This document shows, piece after piece, positions 1 to 9,570 of a stretch of DNA of 64,000 bases (the stretch's first letter is position 1; every line of letters begins with the position of its first letter). Position numbers and translations under genes: made by a program. The stretch is taken from positions 62,001 to 126,000 of the forward strand of contig NZ_AOFT01000009.1 of NCBI RefSeq assembly GCF_000348905.1. The letters are read 5' to 3'. Origin of the DNA: Bhargavaea cecembensis DSE10 (GTDB lineage Bacteria > Bacillota > Bacilli > Bacillales_A > Planococcaceae). The notes under the pieces are model-generated. The model searched no databases, was not told where the DNA came from, and saw nothing but the letters and a program-made list of their open reading frames with translations.

Positions 1-1276
1 TCTCGGCTCCTTCGAATCCGATTGCAAGCAGCACCAGCTGGGACGGCCAAACTTTTTCGGTGCCCGGTATCACTTCCCTGATTTTCTCGCCGCCTTTGAC
101 GATGGTCGTTTTGATCTCCGCACTTTTCACCCCGGAGACCCGGTGGCGGTCATCGTAAGTGAATTCAAGAGCAGTCGTGGCAAACTCTCTGGGGTCATGC
201 CCGAACTTGGCGATGGCGTCTTGCTGTCCGGTATCGACCTGATGGATAACCGGGAATTGCGGCCATGGGTTTTCGGCTGAGCGAGCCTTCGGTCGTGCCG
301 GATAGATATCGAATTGGACAAGACTTCTGCAGTTTTGTCGGACTGCCGTTGTCACACAATCCGTCGCGGTATCCCCGCCGCCGATCACAATGACGTCTTT
401 GTTCTCCGCGGAGATGTATGCCTGATCCTGAAAGCCGGAATCCAGGTAGCTTTTCGTATTCAGATGCAGATAGTCCATTGCGTAATGGATACCGGCGGCT
501 TCTCTTCCCGGGATTTCGAAGTTTCGCGGCCTGGTCGCACCGATACATAGGACAACGGCATCGTAATCCTCCTGCAATTGCTCAAGCGGTACCTGGTTCC
601 CGACTTCGACGTTCGTTACAAACCGGATGCCTTCCTGCTCCATCAGCCTGATCCTGCGATCCACCACCTCCTGCTCGATTTTCGTTTTCGGTATCCCGTA
701 TGTGAGCAGGCCTCCAACACGGTCCGCCCGTTCATAAACGGTCACCTGATGCCCGTGCTGATTGAGGACAGTGGCGCATGTAAGACCCGCAGGTCCAGAA
801 CCGATCACCGCCACTTTCTTTTCTGAGCGCTCCGACGGGATTTTCGGCTGTACCCATCCTTCTTCAAACGCTTTATCGATGATGGCACGCTCGATGTTCT
901 TGATCGTGACCGGCTCATTGGCAAGCGATGCCACACAGCCCCCTTCACACGGTGCCGGACATGCGCGGCCGGTAAACTCCGGAAACGGGTTGGTGCGGCT
1001 GAGCCGCTCGTAAGCCTCTTTCCACCGTCCCCGGTAAACCAGGTCATTCCATTCGGGAATCAGGTTATAAATCGGACAGCCTGTCGTCATTCCAGCCAAT
1101 TCACTTCCGTTCTGGCAAAACGGCACCGCGCAATCCATGCACCTGGATGCCTGTTCACGCAATACCCGGTCAGGCGGCAATACGGAAATCTCTCTCCAGT
1201 CTTTGATCCGTTCATCGGTGTCGCGATAGTTCCCTGCGTTCCTCCGGTGATCCATGAAACCTGTAACGCTTCCCAA
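1..1276 (-). CDS. gltD: Glutamate synthase small subunit, 3' end outside the window
   Basis: This is the FAD/Fe-S electron-transfer subunit that passes NADPH electrons to the large GOGAT subunit. The visible N-terminal 425 or so residues show the cysteine-rich ferredoxin-like part (CMDCAVPFCQNG, then CPAPCEGGC), a first dinucleotide fold (GSGPAGLTCA) and a second one (GGGDTATDC). I chose the TTG at 1276 because an AGGAGG lies 8 nt upstream; an in-frame ATG at 1255 has no such site. It follows gltB by 19 nt, so the two form one operon. The C-terminus is cut by the window edge. In B. subtilis naming this would be gltB. Confidence 0.95.
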   Translation of the reverse strand, partial: MGSVTGFMDHRRNAGNYRDTDERIKDWREISVLPPDRVLREQASRCMDCAVPFCQNGSELAGMTTGCPIYNLIPEWNDLVYRGRWKEAYERLSRTNPFPEFTGRACPAPCEGGCVASLANEPVTIKNIERAIIDKAFEEGWVQPKIPSERSEKKVAVIGSGPAGLTCATVLNQHGHQVTVYERADRVGGLLTYGIPKTKIEQEVVDRRIRLMEQEGIRFVTNVEVGNQVPLEQLQEDYDAVVLCIGATRPRNFEIPGREAAGIHYAMDYLHLNTKSYLDSGFQDQAYISAENKDVIVIGGGDTATDCVTTAVRQNCRSLVQFDIYPARPKARSAENPWPQFPVIHQVDTGQQDAIAKFGHDPREFATTALEFTYDDRHRVSGVKSAEIKTTIVKGGEKIREVIPGTEKVWPSQLVLLAIGFEGAE

Positions 1277-1295
1277 CGGCCTCACCTCCTGTGTG

Positions 1296-4200
1296 TTAGT
1301 TCAGACTATATTGAAGTTCTTCACTTTGCCGGGGACTTTCAAGAATCCGTTTATACTCGGTCGGTATCACCCTTACAAACTGCGGGATATACCGGTTCCA
1401 GTCATCCAGGATCGACTTGGCAACCGGACTGTCCGTATATCGTGCATGCCTTCCAATCTGCCGTTTCAGGAACTTGATCTCTTCTCCATCCCGGAGCTGT
1501 TCGAGCGTCACCAGTTCATGGTTGCAACGGTTGCCGAAATCCTCGCTGTCCTCCGTCAGGATATAAGCAATTCCGCCCGACATGCCGGCTGCAAAGTTAT
1601 CTCCGACTTCCCCAAGAATGATGGCAGTTCCGCCGGTCATGTATTCACAGCCATGATTACCGGTTCCCTCCACAACGACATGAGCCCCGCTGTTCCTGAC
1701 ACAGAACCGCTCGCCTGCAATTCCACGAATATAGGCTTCGCCGGAAGTAGCGCCATAAAAAGCGGCATTCCCGATAATGACGTTCTGTTCAGCCTGGAAT
1801 TTTGAAGCGGTTGGAGGATAAATGGCAATCTTGCCTCCCGAAAGCCCTTTTCCGACGTAATCATTGGCTTCGCCTTCCAGGGTGAGGGTCATTCCCTTCG
1901 GCACAAATGCACCGAAACTCTGGCCGGCGGAACCCCTGAAATGCAGCTGCATGGTGTCGTCACCAAGCCCTTTTCCTCCGGTTTTCCGGGTCAGTTCACT
2001 TCCGGCACACGTTCCCACCGAACGGTTGATGTTCCGGATCGTCCGCTCAACACGGATTGGCTTTCCTTCCTCCATATGCTGATGGATAACCGGAAGCAGT
2101 TCCGTGCTGTCCAAGGTTTGATCAATGCGATGATCCTGTTCTACCTTCAGTTGGCGCACATCCGGCTGATAGTGGAAGATCGGGGACAGATCCAGTTTTT
2201 TTGCTTTCCAGTGTCCGGTTCCCGCCTGTGTGAGAAGATCGGTTCTTCCGATCATCTCTTCCATTGTCCTGAACCCGAGCAGGGCCATGTACTCCCTGAC
2301 TTCCTCGGCAAAAAAGTGCATCAGCCGGACAATATCATCTGCAGTTCCGAGCATGTTTTTCCGGAGCTGCGGGTTTTGGGTCGCAATGCCGACCGGACAG
2401 GTATCCAGATGGCAGACCCGCATCATGACACAACCGAGTGAAACGAGCGGCATTGTGGAAAACCCGTATTCTTCCGCCCCCAGAAGCGCCGCAATGACCA
2501 CATCCCGGCCGCTCATCATCTTTCCGTCCGTTTCAAGGGTGACTTTTTCCCTCAGGCCGTTCAATTTGAGTGTCTGATGAGTTTCGGAGAGTCCGATTTC
2601 CCATGGCATGCCCGCATGCTTGATGCTTGAACGGGCGGCGGCACCGGTCCCGCCGTCAAAACCGCTGATCATAATCACGTCGGCTTTCGCCTTTGCCACA
2701 CCTGCCGCAATCGTCCCGACTCCGGTGCCGGAGACGAGCTTCACACTGATCCTCGCTTTTGGATTGGCGTTTTTCAGATCGTGGATCAGCTGCGCCAAGT
2801 CTTCGATCGAGTAAATATCGTGATGGGGAGGAGGCGATATCAGTTCGATTCCCGGAGTGGCCCCTCTCGTCTTTGCCACTTCAATCGTCACTTTGTGTCC
2901 GGCAAGCTGGCCGCCCTCACCGGGCTTCGCCCCCTGTGCCATTTTGATCTGGATTTCTTCGCTGTTCACGAGATAGTGGCTGGTCACCCCGAACCGCCCG
3001 GAGGCAACCTGCTTCATCTTGCTGCATTTGGAGTCGCCATTTGCCAATGGAACAAACCTCTCAGGATCTTCTCCCCCTTCGCCGCTGTTGCTCCTGCCAC
3101 CGATCCGGTTCATCGCGACGGCAATCGCTTCATGGGCCTCCTTGCTGATCGAACCGTATGACATGGCTCCGGTCTTGAACCTCTTGAAAATCGATTCAAC
3201 CGGTTCCACTTCTTCAATCGGTACCGGGGCTCCGGACGGTTTGATGTCCATCAGGCCGCGGAGCGTCGTCTTCATGCTCAGTTCCTCAGCAAGCAACCGG
3301 CTGTATTCCCGATAAACCTCATATTTTCCGCTGCGGACGGCCTGCTGAAGCAGATGGATCGTTTTCGGCTGGAACAGATGAGTTTCTCCGCCTGCGCGCC
3401 ATTGGAAATCAGATCCGCTTTCAAGGTGCGGAGCGTTCTTCTCCAGTGTTTGTGCGTGCCTGTGCCGGACTTCCCTTTCAAGGTCATCGATTGTCAGTCC
3501 GCCAAGTTTTGATGGTGTATTCGGAAAGTAGCAGCTGATCACAGCATCGCTTATTCCGATCGCCTCAAAGATTTGTGCTCCCATATAGCTGCGCACCGTT
3601 GAGATTCCCATCTTGGACATGACTTTCAGGATGCCCTTTGTGATTGATTTCACATAATTGGTTATAGCGAGTTCTTCCGAGATCGCTTCTTCCGCTGTTG
3701 GAAGCGACTCGAAAACCAGGTATGGACAAATCGCATTGGCTCCGTAGCCAAGAAGCGCTGCAAAATGGTGGACTTCCCGCGGTTCACCGGAGTCAACAAT
3801 CAGGCTGGTTTTGTTGCGCAACCCCTTCCTGATCAGATGATGATGAACAGCGGATACGGCCAGCAATGATGGAATGGCCGCAAAGCCTTCTCCGGCATCC
3901 CGGTCAGTGAGAATGATGAGATTGTCTCCCCGAGCAACTGCAAGCTCCACCCCTTTAAGCAACCCTTCAAGTGCATCCTCCATCCTTTCCGAAAGCGGAA
4001 AAGCCATGGAGTAATCAGCTGATGACCAGTCCGGGGTCTTTAAGGCACTGATTTTCCTAAACCCGGCCGGTGATAGGATTGGGGTTTCCAGGAGAATGTT
4101 CTTTCGGTCCAATTCTTCCGGACAAAGCAGGTTTCCGCTGCTGCCCAGCAATACTTCCATTGACGTGACCCGTTCTTCCCTGATCGCATCGATCGGAGGA

Positions 4201-5780
4201 TTGGTCACCTGCGCAAATCTCTGCTTAAAGTAGTTGAACAGAAGCTGCGGCGCATCAGACAACACTGCCAGGGGGGCATCGTAGCCCATCGATGCGACAG
4301 GCTCGGAGCCTGTTCTGAACATTGGCTTCAGAACCTTTTCCCATTCTTCGTCGGTATATCCGAAAACAGCCTGTTTGAGAAGAACCTCACTCTCGGATCT
4401 GACAGTTCTCAGGGCGGTCACATCTTCCAGGTCTCCCAATGGAACTAGGAGATTATCTGCCAACTTTTTATAGTCGTTCTCCGATGCAATCATTTCTTTG
4501 ATTTCGCCGTCTTCATAGAGTGCCCCGCTCTCCATATCCACCAGTACCATCTGTCCGGGCATCAGCCGTTTTTTACAGAGGACCCGGTCATCCGGGAAAT
4601 CCACCACACCTACTTCCGATGAAAGGCAGACCACGCTATCCTCCGAGACGATCAGACGGGCAGGCCGAAGACCGTTCCGGTCCAGACGGGCACCGACCAC
4701 ATTGCCATCGGTAAAAGCCATGGCCGCCGGCCCATCCCATGGCTCCATGAACAGGCTGTGATACTGATAAAAGGCTTTTAGCCGGTCATCCATCCGGCAG
4801 TTTTTCTCCCAGGCTTCAGGCATCAGCATGAGCATCGCTTTGGGAAGGGACCAGCCCGATAAGACGAGAAATTCCAGAGCGTTGTCAAACATGGCAGAGT
4901 CACTGCCGTCGCGGTCAATGATCGGTAACAGTTCCGCAGCTTCCTCTCCCAGTAAATCCCTGAACTCTGCTTCCCTGGATTCCATCCAGTTCACATTGCC
5001 GTTGATCGTATTGATCTCTCCATTGTGCATGGCGTACCTGTATGGCTGTGCCCGGTCCCAGCTTGGAAATGTATTGGTGCTGAAGCGGTTGTGCACCATG
5101 GCCATCGCCGATTCATACGTTTCATTTTTCAGGTCTGCAAAGTAGTCCCTCAACTGGCTTGGGAGCAGCAAACCTTTGTAAATCAGTGTTCTTGAAGAAA
5201 AGCTGACCACATAATGCGGCTCGATATGAGCGTCTTTCATTGCGTTCTCAATTTTCTTCCTGACCTTGTAGAGATCCCTTTCAAACCGGATATCACCAGG
5301 CAGGTCATAAGGTGATTTCACGAATACCTGGCGGATATCGGGTTCGGAATCGACTGCCAGCTGATGCAGGTTTACCCTGGTCCTGGGGACTTCCCGCCAG
5401 GCCGCCAATTCCAGATTGGCATCTGCAATGGCCTTATGGATAATCGTTTCACAGAGTTCCCGCTGGTCCTCCGTTTTTGGAAGGAAGAACATGCCGACCC
5501 CATACATTCCTTTTTTCAATACAGGGGCCCCGGCATTCTCCCACTCTGTACGGAACAGCCTGTGTGGGATCTGGGTGAGGATTCCTGCACCATCACCCAG
5601 CTGGTTGTCAGCGCTGCTACCTCCCCGGTGGTCCAGCCGCTCCAGTGCTGTCAAAGCCTGCGCGACGATCGAATGTGACGGCTTTCCCTTCAGATGTGCA
5701 ATGACTGCGATGCCACAGGAGTCGTGTTCAAAACGAGGATCATACATCCCTTCGCTTCCCGCCATCCAAGAATGATGCAT
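1296..5780 (-). CDS. gltB: Glutamate synthase (GOGAT) large subunit
   Basis: It makes two glutamates from glutamine and 2-oxoglutarate with the small subunit encoded just downstream. The 1494-residue length is normal. The order is a class II amidotransferase domain beginning at Cys22 (DSCGIAVIAH; the preceding residues are probably a processed propeptide), a central domain, the FMN/synthase domain (EGGEDPERF, then the 3Fe-4S cysteines in CVMMRVCHLDTCPVG near residue 1120) and the C-terminal GXGXG helix domain (GGTAIILGEVGDNFAAG). GGAGG sits 6 nt before the ATG. The upstream 290 bp is AT-rich, with a dyad at 5830-5854 that could be an operator. B. subtilis calls this gene gltA and places a LysR regulator (GltC) beside it; none is visible here. 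Confidence 0.97.
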   Translation of the reverse strand: MHHSWMAGSEGMYDPRFEHDSCGIAVIAHLKGKPSHSIVAQALTALERLDHRGGSSADNQLGDGAGILTQIPHRLFRTEWENAGAPVLKKGMYGVGMFFLPKTEDQRELCETIIHKAIADANLELAAWREVPRTRVNLHQLAVDSEPDIRQVFVKSPYDLPGDIRFERDLYKVRKKIENAMKDAHIEPHYVVSFSSRTLIYKGLLLPSQLRDYFADLKNETYESAMAMVHNRFSTNTFPSWDRAQPYRYAMHNGEINTINGNVNWMESREAEFRDLLGEEAAELLPIIDRDGSDSAMFDNALEFLVLSGWSLPKAMLMLMPEAWEKNCRMDDRLKAFYQYHSLFMEPWDGPAAMAFTDGNVVGARLDRNGLRPARLIVSEDSVVCLSSEVGVVDFPDDRVLCKKRLMPGQMVLVDMESGALYEDGEIKEMIASENDYKKLADNLLVPLGDLEDVTALRTVRSESEVLLKQAVFGYTDEEWEKVLKPMFRTGSEPVASMGYDAPLAVLSDAPQLLFNYFKQRFAQVTNPPIDAIREERVTSMEVLLGSSGNLLCPEELDRKNILLETPILSPAGFRKISALKTPDWSSADYSMAFPLSERMEDALEGLLKGVELAVARGDNLIILTDRDAGEGFAAIPSLLAVSAVHHHLIRKGLRNKTSLIVDSGEPREVHHFAALLGYGANAICPYLVFESLPTAEEAISEELAITNYVKSITKGILKVMSKMGISTVRSYMGAQIFEAIGISDAVISCYFPNTPSKLGGLTIDDLEREVRHRHAQTLEKNAPHLESGSDFQWRAGGETHLFQPKTIHLLQQAVRSGKYEVYREYSRLLAEELSMKTTLRGLMDIKPSGAPVPIEEVEPVESIFKRFKTGAMSYGSISKEAHEAIAVAMNRIGGRSNSGEGGEDPERFVPLANGDSKCSKMKQVASGRFGVTSHYLVNSEEIQIKMAQGAKPGEGGQLAGHKVTIEVAKTRGATPGIELISPPPHHDIYSIEDLAQLIHDLKNANPKARISVKLVSGTGVGTIAAGVAKAKADVIMISGFDGGTGAAARSSIKHAGMPWEIGLSETHQTLKLNGLREKVTLETDGKMMSGRDVVIAALLGAEEYGFSTMPLVSLGCVMMRVCHLDTCPVGIATQNPQLRKNMLGTADDIVRLMHFFAEEVREYMALLGFRTMEEMIGRTDLLTQAGTGHWKAKKLDLSPIFHYQPDVRQLKVEQDHRIDQTLDSTELLPVIHQHMEEGKPIRVERTIRNINRSVGTCAGSELTRKTGGKGLGDDTMQLHFRGSAGQSFGAFVPKGMTLTLEGEANDYVGKGLSGGKIAIYPPTASKFQAEQNVIIGNAAFYGATSGEAYIRGIAGERFCVRNSGAHVVVEGTGNHGCEYMTGGTAIILGEVGDNFAAGMSGGIAYILTEDSEDFGNRCNHELVTLEQLRDGEEIKFLKRQIGRHARYTDSPVAKSILDDWNRYIPQFVRVIPTEYKRILESPRQSEELQYSLN

Positions 5781-5829
5781 AAATATCCTCCTTTACGAAT
5801 CATTTTTCGAGTTACCTTTATGTTATTAG

Positions 5830-5854
5830 CTTCTAAAGAAAAAGTATTTAGAAG
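5830..5854. promoter_or_regulatory. Dyad in the gltB leader region
   Basis: Two 8-bp arms (CTTCTAAA and TTTAGAAG) are separated by 9 bp, about 50 bp upstream of the gltB start. It has no T-run after it in the gltB direction, so an operator is more likely than a terminator. Which protein would bind is unknown; the adjacent AraC-type regulator is one candidate. Confidence 0.35.
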
Positions 5855-5894
5855 TTTTGGATAAATATTTGCACTTTTTGAACAATAAAACAAA

Positions 5895-5928
5895 CGAATA
5901 ATTCAGTTGTTTGCATCTGAATCATTCG
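5895..5928 (-). terminator. Terminator of the AraC-type gene
   Basis: Arms of 12 bp (CGAATAATTCAG and CTGAATCATTCG, one mismatch) with a 10-nt loop are followed on the minus strand by a T-rich run (TTTGTTTTATTG). It lies 145 nt after the regulator's stop codon and would separate it from gltB. Confidence 0.6.
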
Positions 5929-6073
5929 CTTTATATAAAATCAGACCTGATATATATGTCGATTTTGGTTTCTATAATCTGTAAATCGGAACTTAAAATC
6001 TAGCTTGAATAAAAAAAGACTGCAACGGAGAGTCCTTCCCTCACCATTGAAGCCCATTTGAATGCTGCATATT

Positions 6074-6865
6074 TCATCTAATTTCTGACGGGTTTTTTCC
6101 GGTATATTGCTTGAATTGCCGGCTGAAATAATGAAGATCACGATAACCGAGCGCATGGGCGGCTTCCGTCACGCTCAGTCCGGTAAAGTGAAGAAGGTGT
6201 TCTGCCCGTTTGATCCTGCAGTGGACAACATAGGACTTTACGGTATGCCCAATGATCTGCTTGAACTTTTGTGAAAAGTACCGTTCTGAAAGATGCGCCC
6301 GTTCAGCCAGGCTCTCTACTGTATGAGGCTCACCCGGGTGCTGCTGGATATAATTCGCAATTTCTCGGATCGTTTCCGCCAGGCGCCTGCTATTCATATC
6401 CTCTTTTTCCCGGGATTCCCCATGTTCTTCCCTAAGCAGATGAATCATGAGCTGCTTCAGAATCAGCTTTCCTTCGGTTTCCGCGCCGTACGTCTCCACC
6501 AAAAACAGTCGGACATACCGGCTCAACAAGGATTCAAAGCTGATCGGGTCAGACAATACCCGGTGGGGACCAGGGATCAGCCGTGGTTCATTGGCCAGAT
6601 CAAAGTGAATATAAGTCAGCACAAAAGGGTTCTGGGGATTATGAATGGCTTCCGTATCATCGCCCGGACGGAACAGGAAGCAATGTCCCTTTCCCACTTG
6701 ATAAGTTTGTTTGTTCAACACCACGGTCCCTTCACCGCTCCATACATAAAACAGGTCATAATTCGGCATGGGATGGTCTCTTTTCTTCCATCTCCAATCC
6801 GGCTCACAGTGAATGGTTGCGAGCGCCGGCTTTAGTCCAAAGTCTTCCGGATTTAATTCAAGCAT
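6074..6865 (-). CDS. AraC-family transcriptional regulator
   Basis: The 263-residue protein has an N-terminal cupin-like sensor part (about residues 25-130, with the motif FLFRPGDDTEAIH) and a C-terminal pair of helix-turn-helix motifs (about 165-263, with LAERAHLSERYFSQKFKQ and EAAHALGYRDLHYFSRQF). A GGGAGGGATGG precedes the ATG. The ligand cannot be read from sequence. It lies between glmS and gltBD on the same strand, closed by its own terminator, so a role in either operon is only a guess. Confidence 0.9.
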   Translation of the reverse strand: MLELNPEDFGLKPALATIHCEPDWRWKKRDHPMPNYDLFYVWSGEGTVVLNKQTYQVGKGHCFLFRPGDDTEAIHNPQNPFVLTYIHFDLANEPRLIPGPHRVLSDPISFESLLSRYVRLFLVETYGAETEGKLILKQLMIHLLREEHGESREKEDMNSRRLAETIREIANYIQQHPGEPHTVESLAERAHLSERYFSQKFKQIIGHTVKSYVVHCRIKRAEHLLHFTGLSVTEAAHALGYRDLHYFSRQFKQYTGKNPSEIR

Positions 6866-7078
6866 CCCATCCCTCCCAAATATAACAACATTCTTGAACC
6901 TGCAGTTCCGGTGTCCTGCCGATGAATGGGTCTGCTGATTTACTTGGAGGCTGTTGATTCTGATTGACCCTTTACTTTTCTATTATAATATTAAGATCAA
7001 ATTACTATCAAATTTGAATCCAATGAATATGAACCCGGCACTTTTATGATTAAGGGCGGATGATCCATATATGAAGAA

Positions 7079-7103
7079 AGACTCCGGGGATATACCGGAG
7101 TCT
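7079..7103 (-). terminator. glmS terminator
   Basis: A 9-bp stem (AGACTCCGG / CCGGAGTCT) lies 24 nt after the glmS stop codon and is followed by TTCTTC on the minus strand. Confidence 0.65.
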
Positions 7104-7126
7104 AAAAAGCCTTTGTACAGCAGTGT

Positions 7127-8929
7127 TTATTCAACGGTGACGGACTTCGCCAGGTTGCGCGGCTTATCCACATCACATCCGCGGTGAAGGGCAGCATAGT
7201 AGCTGATCAGCTGGAGCGGAATGACTGAGACGAGCGGCGTCAGCATCGGATGGACGGCCGGAATGACGATTCGGTCGCCTTCCTCTTCAATGCCTTCCAT
7301 CGAGATGATGCACGACTTGGCTCCTCGGGCACCGACTTCTTTGACGTTCCCCCGGATATTCGGGCTGACGGCTTCCTGTGTGGCAAGCGCAAACACAGGC
7401 GTCCCTTCCTCGATCAGGGCGATGGTCCCGTGCTTCAGTTCCCCTCCGGCAAATCCTTCTGCCTGGATATAGGAAATCTCCTTGAGCTTGAGTGCGCCTT
7501 CCAGGCTGACAAAATAGTCAAGACCGCGCCCGATAAAGAAAGCATTCCGGCTCAGTTCGAGGAAATCAAAGGAGAGGCCTTCCATTTCCTCTTTTCTTAC
7601 GATCATCGTCTGAACCGCATTTGCGGCAATTCCAAGCTCCTGGACCAGGTCGAATCCGATCTCATTCCCTTTCTCGCCGGCAGCAAGGGCTGCGAGAATG
7701 GCGAGCACTGCAACCTGGGCGGTATAGGCCTTCGTCGAAGCTACCGCGATTTCAGGACCGGCATGCAGAAGGACCGTGTGATCTGCTTCGCGTGACAGAG
7801 TGGATCCCGGGACATTCGTTACAGTAAGGGACGGGTAGCCAAGTTCCTTGATTTTGACCAGCACCTGGCGGCTGTCTGCCGTCTCCCCTGATTGGGAGAT
7901 AAAGACGAACAGCGGCTTTTCGGAAAGAAGCGGCATGTTGTAGCCAAATTCACTGGAGATATGGACTTCGGTCGGCACACCTGCAAGTTTTTCAAAGTAT
8001 TCCTTCCCGACAAGACCCGCATGGTAGCTGGTTCCCGCAGCGATCACATAGATCCTGTCGGCACGATTGATTGCTTCGAGCGTTTCCTGATCAATGCTAA
8101 GCTTTCCGTTTTCATCCTGATAGGCTTGGATAATCTTTCTGAGAACGGCAGGCTGTTCGTCGATTTCTTTCAGCATGTAATGCGGGTAGGTCCCTTTTTC
8201 AATATCCGAGGCATCCAGTTCGGCTTTGTATGCTTCACGGCTGACCGCTTCACCGGTAATCTTGCGGATCTGGACATTTTCCTTCGTGACAATCACCATT
8301 TCTCCGTCATGCAGTTCGACGAACCGGTCAGTGACCTGAAGCATCGCCATCGCATCGGAAGCGATCACATTGAATCCTTTCCCGAGACCGACGAGAAGCG
8401 GTGATTTGTTTTTGGCGACATAGATGGTGTCCGGCTCTTCTTCGTCGATCACGGCAATGGCATATGATCCGTGAAGCATTGCAAGCGTCTCCGCAAACGC
8501 CTCTTCTGTGGTCATGCCTTCAAATACCAATTTGGCGATCAGCTGAACGATAATCTCCGTATCGGTATCCGAGACGAGCTGAACATCAGCAAGTTCCTCA
8601 CGGCTGAGCTTCTCATAGTTCTCGATGACCCCGTTGTGGACGAGCGTGAAGCGGCCGGATACATCCTGATGGGGGTGTGCATTTTTTACGTTCGGCACAC
8701 CGTGTGTGGCCCATCGAGTGTGGCCAATACCGGTCTGCGCTTCAATAGACTCATCCACAATGCTCCGCAGGTCGGCAATCCGACCTTTAGATTTGAAGAG
8801 CGACACCCCTTCTTCGCCGGCAACGGCAATCCCCGCAGAATCGTATCCGCGGTATTCCAGCTTTTCCAGTCCCCTCAACAAGATTTCCTTTGCATCCGAT
8901 CCACCGATGTAGCCTACGATTCCGCACAT
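7127..8929 (-). CDS. glmS: Glutamine--fructose-6-phosphate aminotransferase
   Basis: It makes glucosamine-6-phosphate from fructose-6-phosphate and glutamine, the first step to UDP-GlcNAc and the cell wall. Translation must begin at the ATG at 8929 so that the nucleophilic Cys becomes residue 1 after Met removal (CGIVGYIGG); GGAGG lies 8 nt upstream. The protein has 600 residues, as in the family. The N-terminal glutaminase part shows HTRWATHG; the two SIS isomerase domains carry SQSGETADS and STKAYTAQ. The 5' leader holds a glmS ribozyme, so expression should fall when glucosamine-6-phosphate accumulates. Confidence 0.97.
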   Translation of the reverse strand: MCGIVGYIGGSDAKEILLRGLEKLEYRGYDSAGIAVAGEEGVSLFKSKGRIADLRSIVDESIEAQTGIGHTRWATHGVPNVKNAHPHQDVSGRFTLVHNGVIENYEKLSREELADVQLVSDTDTEIIVQLIAKLVFEGMTTEEAFAETLAMLHGSYAIAVIDEEEPDTIYVAKNKSPLLVGLGKGFNVIASDAMAMLQVTDRFVELHDGEMVIVTKENVQIRKITGEAVSREAYKAELDASDIEKGTYPHYMLKEIDEQPAVLRKIIQAYQDENGKLSIDQETLEAINRADRIYVIAAGTSYHAGLVGKEYFEKLAGVPTEVHISSEFGYNMPLLSEKPLFVFISQSGETADSRQVLVKIKELGYPSLTVTNVPGSTLSREADHTVLLHAGPEIAVASTKAYTAQVAVLAILAALAAGEKGNEIGFDLVQELGIAANAVQTMIVRKEEMEGLSFDFLELSRNAFFIGRGLDYFVSLEGALKLKEISYIQAEGFAGGELKHGTIALIEEGTPVFALATQEAVSPNIRGNVKEVGARGAKSCIISMEGIEEEGDRIVIPAVHPMLTPLVSVIPLQLISYYAALHRGCDVDKPRNLAKSVTVE

Positions 8930-9024
8930 ATTCAATTCCTCCATTATCAGTCAATGTCAAATAAGCGTCCTGTTTTCCGTTTTTCAAACGGACAGTGGGC
9001 GCTGTCTTACAAGTTGGATTAATT

Positions 9025-9059
9025 CCGCACGAGCAGGCAGTTCCTGCTCCCGTATGCGG
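9025..9059 (-). other. Hairpin between the glmS ribozyme and the glmS start
   Basis: Read on the minus strand, CCGCA and TGCGG enclose an inner stem GAGCAGG/CCTGCTC. It sits between the ribozyme 3' end and the ribosome binding site and has no T-run, so it is not a terminator. It could stabilise or destabilise the cleaved mRNA; function not known. Confidence 0.5.
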
Positions 9060-9064
9060 AAATT

Positions 9065-9220
9065 GATGCCGGCTTTCCCCTCTGTGTCACACAATCGCTT
9101 GTGTGTTTTGCTGGAAAGCATGACAACCGGGCATCGCGGTCGGGAGGCATCCGCCGAATTGTCGATGAACCTCCACCTCGTCTGCTGGGGCTGTGATCCG
9201 ATTTCCCCAGCTCAGGCGCT
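9065..9220 (-). ncRNA. glmS ribozyme riboswitch
   Basis: This self-cleaving leader responds to glucosamine-6-phosphate. The minus strand shows the conserved cleavage start AGCGCC at 9220-9215 (cut expected between 9220 and 9219), then GACGAGGTGGAGGTTCATCG, then GGCGGATGCCTCCCG, the core of the family. After it come a P3-like hairpin, a P4 stem (ATGCTTTCC with GGAAAGC) and a P4.1 hairpin (CACAA-GCGA-TTGTG). The position, 136 nt upstream of glmS, agrees with other Bacillales. Confidence 0.95.
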
Positions 9221-9283
9221 TTTGATTGTTTTCCGATTTTGGCGTATCGCCGGCCCTCCTTCGCCGTTTTTTACTGCTTTTGT

Positions 9284-9313
9284 AATGTATTATACGGAAA
9301 GCGACATTGTCAA
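9284..9313 (-). promoter_or_regulatory. Promoter of the glmS leader
   Basis: A perfect TTGACA (9313-9308) lies 64 nt or more upstream of the ribozyme cleavage site. A TATAAT (9294-9289) follows after only 13 bp, while TACATT (9289-9284) follows after 18 bp. The second pair has the better spacing; the first has the better -10. Start point not resolved. Confidence 0.6.
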
Positions 9314-9570
9314 TTACCTTTTACTTCAAAATCATTATTTTTATTGTAAAACCTTCCCTCTGCAGTATAAAAAGAAGAACGTTGTACCAGCAGGATATAG
9401 AAAAATGGTCAATTCCCATATTTCCGGAACTTTTCAGAAAATACTACGTTAATGATAAGGAACGAGTCCGTAAAGTAACTTCAATGACCTATTCCCCAAA
9501 CCCGATTTACCGAATCCGAAAATGAACAAAAGCGGCCGAAACTGAAATTGCGTGAAATGGAGGAGATGGA
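9314..9570. other. Intergenic region between glmS leader and anti-sigma-like gene
   Basis: No convincing gene is seen. On the plus strand GGAACTTTT (9426-9434) and CGTTA (9447-9451) are spaced like an ECF sigma promoter (16 bp between GGAAC and CGTT). The same stretch, 9429-9443, matches a CodY box (AATTTTCWGAAAATT) at 13 of 15 positions. Either reading could apply to the gene at 9571. No ECF sigma factor gene is present. Confidence 0.35.
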
